A stretch of 14,938 bases of DNA. Origin: an uncultured Collinsella sp. GTDB lineage: Bacteria; Actinomycetota; Coriobacteriia; Coriobacteriales; Coriobacteriaceae. Below, piece by piece: positions 1 to 7,187 of the stretch (positions within the stretch are counted from its first letter, which is position 1; each line of letters opens with the position of its first letter). The position numbers and the translations under genes are program-made. The stretch is taken from positions 1 to 14,938 of the forward strand of contig CABUKY010000027.1 in the NCBI GenBank assembly GCA_902492185.1, written 5' to 3'. The notes under the pieces were generated by a model that was not told where the DNA came from, ran no database searches, and saw only the letters and a program-made list of their open reading frames with translations.

Positions 1-1380
1 CACCATAAATATCTTGTAAATGAGAGCCTTGAACATTAATGGTGATGTCTCCGCCTACCATGCCCATAATGGCACCATTAATATTTGGAAGATCGTAGCT
101 ATCTGGAACTGTACCTTTATCCCAGCCCCAGACATTTTCAAAAGTGTCGATGGTAACACTACCCTTAATAATGTAATGCTCCGTCTGCCCAGGCATTGCC
201 GCGAAAAGATTGCCAGCTCCCGTAATGCCCCAGTTGGCACCCAAACGCAAGATACGATCACTATTTGCATAGCTCTCGGATCCCGCGATGATATGTAAAT
301 TCCCATCAATTATCGACTCGCTGGCATCGCCCTCAGTGCCGCATATTTCAGTTGTTTCACCCGAACGAACATCAAGCATCACGTTGCCACGCATCTCACA
401 ACCGTAAGTGCCTTCGATAGCAGGAGAAACTTCGGAGTTGGCATTGTCGTAAACAAGCGTGGCGTTACCACCTACATAAACAGCAGGAGAGCCGTTTCCA
501 TCGCCGCTCGAGCCATCGCCGCGCATGCAACCGGGATTAACGTGATTACCGCTAGCCATGCGAAGGTTACCGCTGATCTCAAGATAGGTGTCATGCTCGA
601 CGGACCCTTGATATGAACCACCAATGACGTCATGAAGGCCAGCGCCACTACCAGGATTGATATATCCAGACGCAGCTATCACCACATGTGTGTGGTCGAC
701 AGTCGACTTATAGCCGCCGCCATAAAGTGTATAAGAGAGCTTGAGCTCGCAGTTACGAGTGAACACGGTATCGAAACCATTGCAATAGAATTTATCTAGA
801 CCAACAACTTCGACGTTGTCAAAAGTACAAGGTCCGGAAAGCATGGCACGGCTGGAGAAGCGCAAGGTTGCGCGATTATCACCGTCACTCGTCACGGTAA
901 TCTTCTTGTTAGCAACGCCGAAATTCGAAACGTAATCTTCTTGGGTCGGCACCACAAAAGACGAGCCGCCTTTTAGGACAAGTCTGATCTCCGATAAATT
1001 ATCAGAGGAGATTTTTTCAGCGCATCCTCAAATGTTGATTGATCATTGACTTGATAAACACCAGATTCTGCTGCATCAGAATTCGATTCATCAGATATTT
1101 CATTCACATTCACATCGTTTGACTGCTTATCCGAGACATCAGATTCAGGTTTTTGATCATCACTTGAAACCGAATTGTCGTTAGACGAAGCCTCGACCGA
1201 CCCCCCCCCCGACACAGAGGCACTATCAGTAGATTCATTAGACAGATTCTCCGAAGTCGTGTTTTGCTGAGGGTCAACATTCACTATTACATCAGCAAAT
1301 ACGCCCGTAGGGATCGTATTAAACACGAACAAAAAAGTGACGAGCCAAACGAAAGCTCGCCTGCAGCGTGGCAATCTCAC
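1..1380 (-). CDS. Secreted adhesin-like surface protein, 5' part, with a frame break; runs off the left edge
   Basis: The start is a GTG at 1380, preceded by AGAAAGGG at good spacing. The first 29 or so residues are a clear Sec signal peptide: a basic start (MRLPRCRR), a hydrophobic core, and cleavage probably after GVFA. A linker of about 80 residues rich in Ser, Asp, Asn and Glu follows, then YQVNDQSTFEDALKK, typical of the start of a beta-helix/pectate-lyase-like adhesin domain. This frame stops at 973-975. A second frame, continuous in style (KGGSSFVVP, FDNVEVVGLD, VGGNATLVYD, MVGGDITINV), is open without a stop from 1027 to base 1. The two meet at a run of six A (minus strand) at 1012-1017; one more A would join them as ALKKISSDNL. 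The short repeated strands with GG turns suggest a right-handed beta-helix, which is inference. No anchor is visible because the C-terminus lies outside. Base composition is less GC-rich than in the other genes, which may mean acquisition. Confidence 0.75.
1201..1210. repeat. Homopolymer of ten C (G10 on the coding strand) inside the adhesin gene
   Basis: Ten consecutive C on the plus strand lie between GACCGA and GACACAG. On the coding (minus) strand they encode Gly-Gly-Gly in the Ser-rich linker just after the signal peptide. G or C runs of this length near the 5' end of surface-protein genes are known contingency loci in other bacteria, where strand slippage switches expression. At the length shown the frame passes through correctly; a change of one base would stop translation early. 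Confidence 0.85.
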
Positions 1381-1465
1381 AAACCGCCCTTTCTACTCAT
1401 CTGACAAGAACCGGTAAAGGGCGACAAAATACCCAGAGGCAAAGGCATATATTTCACTCTTACTG

Positions 1466-1485
1466 AATGTGCCGTCTGGCACATT
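1466..1485. promoter_or_regulatory. Palindrome AATGTGCC-GTCT-GGCACATT, candidate operator
   Basis: The arms AATGTGCC and GGCACATT are perfect inverted repeats with a four-base centre. The inner TGTG-N8-CACA layout over 16 bases resembles CRP/FNR-family and Rex operators, although the bases next to the half-sites (CC/GG) differ from the usual A-rich Rex box. It lies about 86 bases upstream of the adhesin GTG and about 300 bases upstream of adhE, so control of the adhesin is the simpler reading. The regulator is not known. Confidence 0.4.
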
Positions 1486-1666
1486 GGTTTTAGTTTAATA
1501 CCAGTGTTTTGTCTGACAAGAAAACGCGTTTATTGCCATGCAATAGAAACGACCTAAATTTGTGTCACGACCAGCCGGAATTGATCGATGTGTATTAATT
1601 TCCTAAGACCCAATGAACAGACAATGAACAAACTACACACCATAGCCATGGGGAAACTAGAATGGT

Positions 1667-1696
1667 TAAAACGCTTCAGTTTATTGAAGCGTTTTA
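1667..1696. promoter_or_regulatory. Perfect 12-base-arm inverted repeat upstream of adhE
   Basis: Arms TAAAACGCTTCA (1667-1678) and TGAAGCGTTTTA (1685-1696) flank a six-base loop GTTTAT. Read on either strand, the stem ends in four T, so it could be a bidirectional intrinsic terminator or leader attenuator. It also lies about 45 bases upstream of the proposed adhE -10, where an operator would be expected. Sequence alone does not separate these roles. Confidence 0.5.
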
Positions 1697-1739
1697 GTGT
1701 GCCTTTTACGGGAATCTTACCGTTCGTCGAATAATTTCT

Positions 1740-1748
1740 TGCTATCAT
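1740..1748 (+). promoter_or_regulatory. Extended -10 promoter element for adhE (TGCTATCAT)
   Basis: TG-C-TATCAT matches the extended -10 pattern TGnTATAAT with one mismatch. No good -35 is visible 16-18 bases upstream, which fits extended -10 promoters. Transcription would begin near 1755 and leave a leader of about 34 bases. Confidence 0.4.
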
Positions 1749-1765
1749 GCAAGGCGTAGGGTAAA

Positions 1766-1783
1766 TCTCCGATCGCAAGGAGA
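1766..1783 (+). promoter_or_regulatory. adhE ribosome-binding site, possibly folded into a small hairpin
   Basis: AAGGAG (1777-1782) is the ribosome-binding site, six bases before the ATG at 1789. TCTCC (1766-1770) can pair with GGAGA (1779-1783) across an eight-base loop and would partly mask it. The stem is only five base pairs, so any control by masking is speculative. Confidence 0.4.
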
Positions 1784-1788
1784 CACAA

Positions 1789-4437
1789 ATGGTGAAAAAG
1801 TCACCGGAAAACACTACTCCCGCAATTGTGGACAACGTAGAGGCGCTTGAGGCTAAGCTCGCTCAGATGCGAGAGGCCCAGGCGCTTTTTGCTACGTACA
1901 CGCAGGAGCAGGTCGACAAGATCTTCTATGAGGCCGCCATGGCCGCCAACAAGGCTCGTATCCCGTTGGCGAAGTTGGCCATCGAGGAGACCGGCCGCGG
2001 CGTTCTTGAGGACAAGGTCATCAAGAACCACTACGCCGCAGAGTACATCTACAACGCTTACAAGAACACCAAGACCTGTGGTGTCCTGGAGCGCGACGAG
2101 GCTTACGGCATCACCAAGATCGCCGAGCCCATCGGCATCGTGGGCGCCGTCATCCCGACGACCAACCCCACCTCCACCGCGATCTTCAAGACGCTGATCT
2201 GCCTGAAGACCCGCAACGCCATCATCATCTCCCCGCACCCGGCAGCCGCCAAGTGCACCATCGCCGCCGCCAAGCTCGTGCTTGACGCCGCCGTCAAGGC
2301 CGGCGCCCCCGAGGGCATCATCGGCTGGGTCGATGTCCCCTCCATCGAGCTGACCAACATGGTCATGCGCGACGTCGACATCATCCTCGCCACCGGTGGC
2401 CCGGGCATGGTCAAGGCCGCTTACTCCTCGGGCAAGCCCGCCCTGGGCGTTGGCGCCGGTAACACCCCGGTCGTCATCGACGACACCGCCGACGTGCTGC
2501 TCGCCGTCAACTCCATCATCCACTCCAAGACCTTCGACAACGGCATGATCTGCGCTTCCGAGCAGTCCGTGACCGTCATCGACACCATCTATGACCAGGT
2601 CAAGGCCGAGTTCCAGAAGCGCGGCTGCTACTTCGTCAAGCAGGGTGCCGAGATGGAGGCCCTGCGTGCCGCCATGTTCAAGAACGGCGCTCTCGATCAC
2701 CGCATCCCCGGCATGGCCGCCGCCAAGATCGCCGAGCTCGCCGGCATCGAGGTTCCCGCCAAGACCAAGATCCTGATCGCCGAGGTCACCTCCACCGACC
2801 CCGCCAAGGAGGAGTTCTCCCACGAGAAGCTCTCCCCGGTCCTGGCCATGTACCACGCCAAGGACTTCCAGGAGGCCGTCGACAAGGCCGAGCACCTGGT
2901 GCTCGCCGGTGGCCCGGGCCACACCGCCTCTCTGTACGTGCACCCCGCCCAGGCCGAGAAGATCAGCCTGTTCGAGCACGTCATGAAGGCCTGCCGTATC
3001 GTCATCAACACCCCGTCCTCGCACGGTGGCATCGGTGACCTGTACAACTTTGGCATGAAGCCGTCTCTGACCCTGGGCTGCGGCTCCTGGGGCGGCAACT
3101 CCGTCTCCGAGAACGTTGGGGTGAAGCACTTGATCAACGTTAAGACTGTGGCCGAGCGCCGTGAGAACATGCTGTGGTTCCGCGCTCCCGAGAAGGTCTA
3201 CTTCAAGAAGGGCTCCACGCCCGTCGCTCTCGACGAGCTGGGCAACGTCATGGGCAAGAAGCGCGCCTTCATCGTCACCGACCAGTTCCTCTTCAAGAAT
3301 GGCAACACCCGCGCCATCGAGGCCAAGCTCGACGAGATGGGCATCGCCCACGACTGCTTCTACGACGTCGAGCCCGATCCGTCGCTGCAGTGCGCACGTC
3401 GCGGTGCCAAGCAGATGGCTCTCTTTGAGCCGGACGTCATCATCGCCGTCGGCGGTGGCTCCGCTATGGATGCCGGCAAGATCATGTGGATGATGTACGA
3501 GCACCCCGAGTGCAAGTTTGAGGACATGGCCATGGACTTCATGGACATCCGCAAGCGTATCTTCACCTTCCCCGAGATGGGCAAGAAGGCCTACTTCGTC
3601 GCCGTCCCGACCTCCTCGGGTACCGGCTCCGAGTGCACGCCGTTCGCCATCATCACCGACAAGGAGACCGGCATCAAGTGGCCGCTCGCCGACTACGCGC
3701 TGCTCCCCAACATGGCTATCGTCGACGCCGACAACTGCATGACCGCCCCGCGCGGCCTGACCGCTGCCTCCGGCATCGACGTCATGACCCACGCCATTGA
3801 GTCCTACGTCTCCATCATGGCTTCCGACTACACCAAGGGCCTCTCCGAGCGCGCTGCTAAGCTCGTCTTTGAGAACCTGCCCTCCAGCTTCACGAACGGC
3901 GCCAAGGACCCGCACGCCCGCGAGGAGATGCACAACGCCTCCTGCATGGCCGGTATGGCCTTCGCCAACGCCTTCCTGGGCCTCAACCACTCCATGGCCC
4001 ACAAGCTCGGCGCCTTCCATCACCTGCCCCACGGCCTCGCCAACGCCGTCATCCTGACTCGCGTCATGCGCTACAACGCCGCCGAGGCTCCCGTCAAGAT
4101 GGGTACCTTCTCCCAGTATCCTTACCCCAACGCGCTGCACAACTACGCCGAGATGGCCAAGTACTGCGGCATCGAGGGCAAGGACGACAAGGAGGTCTTC
4201 GAGAACTTCATCACGAAGCTCGAGGAGCTCAAGGACTTCATCGGCGTCAAGAAGACCATCGCCGACTACGGTGTTGACGAGCAGTACTTCCTCGACACCC
4301 TCGACGAGATGACCGAGCAGGCATTCAACGACCAGTGCACCGGCGCTAACCCGCGCTACCCGCTCATGAGCGAGATCAAGGAGCTCTACCTGGACGCCTA
4401 CTACGGCCGCGAGCCTCAGGACTACGCCGTCTGCTAG
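1789..4437 (+). CDS. adhE: Bifunctional acetaldehyde-CoA/alcohol dehydrogenase AdhE
   Basis: This cytoplasmic enzyme reduces acetyl-CoA to acetaldehyde and then ethanol, using two NADH, and so re-oxidises NADH in fermentation. At 882 residues it matches full-length AdhE (891 in E. coli). The N-terminal aldehyde dehydrogenase half spans about 15-450, with catalytic Cys255 in GMICASEQ. The C-terminal iron-dependent alcohol dehydrogenase half spans about 465-870, with the nucleotide-binding GGGSAMD at 555-561 and iron ligands Asp664, His668, His734 and His748, corresponding to D653/H657/H723/H737 of E. coli. The ATG at 1789 has AAGGAG six bases upstream. Codon use is extremely biased to C/G third positions after the first 40 codons, consistent with high expression; this bias also creates very long false frames on the opposite strand. 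The upstream palindromes suggest regulation, possibly by redox state, but no specific regulator is visible. AdhE family members form helical filaments (spirosomes). Confidence 0.97.
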   Translation: MVKKSPENTTPAIVDNVEALEAKLAQMREAQALFATYTQEQVDKIFYEAAMAANKARIPLAKLAIEETGRGVLEDKVIKNHYAAEYIYNAYKNTKTCGVLERDEAYGITKIAEPIGIVGAVIPTTNPTSTAIFKTLICLKTRNAIIISPHPAAAKCTIAAAKLVLDAAVKAGAPEGIIGWVDVPSIELTNMVMRDVDIILATGGPGMVKAAYSSGKPALGVGAGNTPVVIDDTADVLLAVNSIIHSKTFDNGMICASEQSVTVIDTIYDQVKAEFQKRGCYFVKQGAEMEALRAAMFKNGALDHRIPGMAAAKIAELAGIEVPAKTKILIAEVTSTDPAKEEFSHEKLSPVLAMYHAKDFQEAVDKAEHLVLAGGPGHTASLYVHPAQAEKISLFEHVMKACRIVINTPSSHGGIGDLYNFGMKPSLTLGCGSWGGNSVSENVGVKHLINVKTVAERRENMLWFRAPEKVYFKKGSTPVALDELGNVMGKKRAFIVTDQFLFKNGNTRAIEAKLDEMGIAHDCFYDVEPDPSLQCARRGAKQMALFEPDVIIAVGGGSAMDAGKIMWMMYEHPECKFEDMAMDFMDIRKRIFTFPEMGKKAYFVAVPTSSGTGSECTPFAIITDKETGIKWPLADYALLPNMAIVDADNCMTAPRGLTAASGIDVMTHAIESYVSIMASDYTKGLSERAAKLVFENLPSSFTNGAKDPHAREEMHNASCMAGMAFANAFLGLNHSMAHKLGAFHHLPHGLANAVILTRVMRYNAAEAPVKMGTFSQYPYPNALHNYAEMAKYCGIEGKDDKEVFENFITKLEELKDFIGVKKTIADYGVDEQYFLDTLDEMTEQAFNDQCTGANPRYPLMSEIKELYLDAYYGREPQDYAVC

Positions 4438-4454
4438 TTTTAGCACGGTTTTTA

Positions 4455-4493
4455 ACGGCGGGGGTGCACGGGTGTTCCACACACCCCCGCCGT
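4455..4493 (+). terminator. GC-rich hairpin after adhE, weak T tract
   Basis: Arms ACGGCGGGGGTG (4455-4466) and CACCCCCGCCGT (4482-4493) pair perfectly over 12 bases around a 15-base loop, 18 bases after the adhE stop. The bases after the stem (CGCTTCTATCG) are not a real T tract, so it may terminate incompletely, protect the adhE mRNA 3' end, or allow read-through into the next gene. Confidence 0.5.
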
Positions 4494-4525
4494 CGCTTCT
4501 ATCGCATCGTTGAAAGGATGCAACC

Positions 4526-5290
4526 ATGCTGCTACCCGATTCCAAGACCGAGCTCGTCCGCCGAGGCAACAAGGTCGTTTACGACCTGGGCGACAAGATC
4601 GTCAAGGTCTTTAACGAGACCAAGCCTGTCTCCGACGTGTTCAACGAGGCTTTGAATCTTGCCCGCATCAATGAGTGCGGCATCCGCAGCCCCAAGGCTC
4701 TCGAGGTTTCCCAGCTCGAGAACGCCAACGGCTGGGCGCTCGTGACCGAGAAGGTTCCGGGCACCACCCTTGCCGAGAAGATGACTGCCGAGCCCCAGCG
4801 CTTTGGTGAGTACCTCGAGATGTTCGTCGACCTCCAGATCGAGATCCACGGCTACACCTCCCCGCTGCTCAACCGTCAACGCGACAAGTTCGCCCGCATG
4901 ATCGACAGCCTTGATCAGCTCAATGCCACCACGCGCTACAACCTTCAGGAGCGTCTGGACGGCATGACCAAGGAGTTCAAGGTCTGCCACGGCGACTTCA
5001 ACCCCTCCAACGTCATCGTCGGCGACGACGGCCAGCTCTATGTGTGCGACTGGGCACACGCTACCCAGGGCTCCCCTGCTGCCGACGTTGCCACCACCTA
5101 CCTGCTCTTTGCCCTCAACAGCAAGGACCAGGCCGAGGCCTACCTGGAGCTCTACTGCGACCGCGCCGACATGCCCATGCAGGTCGTGCGTCAGTGGACG
5201 AGCATCGTCGCCGCTTCCGAGCTCGCTCGTAAGCGCAACGTGAACGATGAGTTCCTGAAGAACTGGATCGACGTCGTCGATTATCAGTAA
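4526..5290 (+). CDS. APH/choline-kinase-family phosphotransferase, substrate unknown
   Basis: The 254-residue protein has the small-molecule kinase fold of the aminoglycoside phosphotransferase/choline kinase family. The Brenner-type catalytic motif HGDFNPSNVIV (155-165) supplies the catalytic Asp157 and metal-binding Asn162. CDWAHA (174-179) carries the second metal-binding Asp175, equivalent to the kinase DFG Asp. Near the N-terminus, DKIVKVFN (23-30) resembles the ATP-lysine strand. It starts at ATG 4526 with GAAAGG eight bases upstream. It lies 88 bases after adhE with a hairpin between, and is followed by a strong terminator, so it is either its own unit or a read-through product of adhE. 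Family members phosphorylate antibiotics, choline, homoserine, sugars and other hydroxyl compounds. The sequence gives no clear substrate, and I see no reason to call it a resistance gene. Codon use matches the core genes. Confidence 0.8.
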   Translation: MLLPDSKTELVRRGNKVVYDLGDKIVKVFNETKPVSDVFNEALNLARINECGIRSPKALEVSQLENANGWALVTEKVPGTTLAEKMTAEPQRFGEYLEMFVDLQIEIHGYTSPLLNRQRDKFARMIDSLDQLNATTRYNLQERLDGMTKEFKVCHGDFNPSNVIVGDDGQLYVCDWAHATQGSPAADVATTYLLFALNSKDQAEAYLELYCDRADMPMQVVRQWTSIVAASELARKRNVNDEFLKNWIDVVDYQ

Positions 5291-5325
5291 TATCTGAGCG
5301 ATTCATTTCGCATCGGAGGCACAAG

Positions 5326-5363
5326 AAACCCCACAGCTCATATGGGCTGTGGGGTTTTCGTTT
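5326..5363 (+). terminator. Intrinsic terminator of the phosphotransferase gene
   Basis: AAACCCCACAGC (5326-5337) pairs with GCTGTGGGGTTT (5346-5357) around an eight-base loop, followed by TTTTCGTTT. The A run before the stem gives a short T run on the opposite strand too, so it may work in both directions between the convergent genes. Confidence 0.85.
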
Positions 5364-5386
5364 ACCCGTCGGCCTGATTCACGCAA

Positions 5387-5437
5387 CAAAAAGGACAGTC
5401 CCGCATCTCATCCTAAGAGAGATACGGGACTGTCCCG
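5387..5437 (-). terminator. Terminator of the proS end of the operon, built from nested palindromes
   Basis: GGACAGTCCCGCATCTC (5393-5409) and GAGATACGGGACTGTCC (5419-5435) pair over 17 bases with one G-T wobble on the minus strand. The minus-strand stem is followed by TTTTTGTTG. It lies about 30 bases beyond the proS stop. The arm at 5425-5437 (CGGGAC-T-GTCCCG) is itself a perfect palindrome and the other arm nearly so, which is unusual for a plain terminator. Confidence 0.75.
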
Positions 5438-5465
5438 CAATTACACCTAATAGCAGAAACGTCGA

Positions 5466-7187
5466 TTAACGGCGAGCCGCCTTAACAAGCTCGGCAACCT
5501 TGGCGACGACCTCGTCAATCGCCACGTCCTCACGCTCGCCCGTAGCACGGTCCTTGAGCTCAACGGTACCGTTCTTAAGGCCGCGCTTGCCCAGAACGAC
5601 CTGATACGGGAAGCCCATGAGGTCGTTATCGGCAAACTTAAAGCCGGGACGCTCGTCGCGGTCGTCGACGACGACCTCGATGCCCTCGGCACACAGGCCA
5701 TCAACGATCTGCTCGCAGACGGTCGCGCACTCCTCCTTCTTGGGATCGAGCGGAATCACCGCGACCTCGTAAGGAGCGACAGAGACCGGCCAGACAATGC
5801 CGTGCTCGTCGTTGTGCTGCTCCACGACGGCAGCAAGCGAGCGGGACACGCCCACGCCGTAGCAACCCATGATAAGCGGCTTCTCCTTGCCGTCCTCGTC
5901 CATAAAGGTGGCACCCATGGCCTCGGAGTACTTGGTGCCCAGCTGGAAGACCTGGGAAACCTCGATACCGCGAGCAGCAGAGAGCGGCTTGCCGCAGTGC
6001 GGGCAGGGGTCGCCGGCAACGACGGTTACCAGGTCGGCCCACTCGTCGACGGTAAAATCGCGCTCGGGGCAGGCACCGGTAAAGTGATAGTCGACCTCGT
6101 TGGCGCCACAGGCCCACTGCTTGGACTCACGCAGGCTCTCGTCGCAGACCAGACGAATACCCTCGGGCAGGTTAACCGGTCCGATAAAGCCCTTATGTAG
6201 ACCGTAGGTCTGGAGCTCCTCATCGGTCATCATGCGATAACCCTTGCCAAAGACGTGCTCGGCCTTGCAGTCGTTGAGCTCATGATCACCCGGAACGATG
6301 GCCACAACCGGCTTACCCTCGGCGTCGATGAGAGCCAGGGACTTGCGCGTGCCGTTCTCGGGGAAACCAAAGAACTTTGCAACGGCCTCGATGGTGCCCA
6401 TACCCGGAGTCTCGACCTTGGTGAGCGTACCGTCGCCAGGGCCCTCGGTCACAACGACCTTGGTGCTTGCGGCCTCGTCATCGGCAGCAAAGCCGCACTC
6501 ATCGCAGTAGACGAGCGAAGCCTCGCCGGCGTCGGCCAGAGCCATGTACTCGACGGAGGTATCGCCGCCGATCTCGCCGGAGTCGGCGACAACGGGCAGA
6601 GCCTTGATGTAGCAGCGCTCGCAGATGTTGGCGTAGGCCTGCTTCATCTTGTCGTACTCCTCCTGCAGGCTCTCCTGCGTGGCAGAGAAGCTGTAGGCGT
6701 CCTTCATGATGAACTCGCGGCCGCGCATCAAGCCAAAGCGGGGACGGAACTCATCGCGGAACTTGTCCTGAATGTGGTAAAGGTTGACGGGCAGCTGCTT
6801 GTAGGAGCGCAGCTCATTGCGCACCAGGGCGGTGACAGTCTCCTCGTGGGTGGGGCCCAGCACGAACTCGCGACCGTGACGGTCGTCAAAGCGCACAAGC
6901 TCCTTGCCATAGGCGTCGATGCGGCCGGACTCGCGCCACAACTCGGCGTCGACCATGATAGGCATCATAAGCTCTTGGGCGCCGGCAGCGTCCATCTCGT
7001 CGCGCACGATGTTCTCGATCTTGCGGATCGAGCGCCAAGCAAGCGGCAGGTAGGAATACAGGCCGGCGGCCTCCTTGCGGATCATGCCGGCACGGAGCAG
7101 CAGGCGGTGACTGGCGAGCTCAGCGTCCGCCGGATCCTCTTTAAGCGTCGGCGCATAGAGCTTAGACATATACATTGCTCGAGTCAT
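5466..7187 (-). CDS. proS: Prolyl-tRNA synthetase, bacterial type with editing domain
   Basis: This cytoplasmic class II synthetase attaches proline to tRNA-Pro. Its 573 residues nearly equal E. coli ProS (572). Motif 1 lies around 40-78. Motif 2 (FRDEFRPRFG, with GREFIMKDAYSF after it) spans 143-167, and motif 3 (GCYGVGVSR) 441-449. The region between motifs 2 and 3, about 225-405, is the INS (YbaK-like) domain that clears Ala-tRNA-Pro. Two Cys pairs, CDEC (228-231) and CPHC (395-398), flank the insertion; a zinc site is possible but not shown. The C-terminal anticodon-binding domain covers about 470-573. The ATG at 7187 follows the ispG stop with no gap; its ribosome-binding site GAGGAG lies in the last ispG codons, so translation is coupled. 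In-frame ATGs at codons 5 and 7 are alternative starts with poorer spacing. It is the last gene of the operon. Confidence 0.97.
   Translation of the reverse strand: MTRAMYMSKLYAPTLKEDPADAELASHRLLLRAGMIRKEAAGLYSYLPLAWRSIRKIENIVRDEMDAAGAQELMMPIMVDAELWRESGRIDAYGKELVRFDDRHGREFVLGPTHEETVTALVRNELRSYKQLPVNLYHIQDKFRDEFRPRFGLMRGREFIMKDAYSFSATQESLQEEYDKMKQAYANICERCYIKALPVVADSGEIGGDTSVEYMALADAGEASLVYCDECGFAADDEAASTKVVVTEGPGDGTLTKVETPGMGTIEAVAKFFGFPENGTRKSLALIDAEGKPVVAIVPGDHELNDCKAEHVFGKGYRMMTDEELQTYGLHKGFIGPVNLPEGIRLVCDESLRESKQWACGANEVDYHFTGACPERDFTVDEWADLVTVVAGDPCPHCGKPLSAARGIEVSQVFQLGTKYSEAMGATFMDEDGKEKPLIMGCYGVGVSRSLAAVVEQHNDEHGIVWPVSVAPYEVAVIPLDPKKEECATVCEQIVDGLCAEGIEVVVDDRDERPGFKFADNDLMGFPYQVVLGKRGLKNGTVELKDRATGEREDVAIDEVVAKVAELVKAARR

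Larger units (their letters stand above)
1381..1788. other. Gene-free divergent promoter region between the adhesin and adhE
   Basis: This stretch of about 400 bases is AT-rich and separates two divergently read genes. I see no convincing gene in it. It holds an 11-base direct repeat TCTGACAAGAA (1400-1410 and 1512-1522); a palindrome with 8-base arms (1466-1485); a short palindrome TTGTC-T-GACAA (1509-1519) overlapping the second repeat copy; a hairpin with 12-base arms (1667-1696); and a likely extended -10 element for adhE (1740-1748). This density of dyad symmetry suggests regulator binding, perhaps for both genes. Confidence 0.6.

Noticed and set aside
998..1027. Programmed -1 ribosomal frameshift signal in the adhesin
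   Set aside because: The A run lacks a standard X-XXY-YYZ heptamer in the right phase and I see no clear stimulatory structure; a missing base or slippage is simpler.
1554..1835. A 93-codon minus-strand frame in the adhE upstream region
   Set aside because: It overlaps the adhE promoter, ribosome-binding site and first codons, contains the 12-base-arm hairpin, and has no family resemblance.
1801..4572. A 923-codon open frame on the minus strand opposite adhE
   Set aside because: It is Gly/Val/Asp/Leu-rich with no domain, and mirrors the extreme third-position C/G bias of adhE, which removes stops on the other strand. AdhE itself is certain.
4526..5290. Aminoglycoside resistance gene
   Set aside because: Only the general kinase motifs match; there is no resistance context or mobile element, and the family acts on many other substrates.
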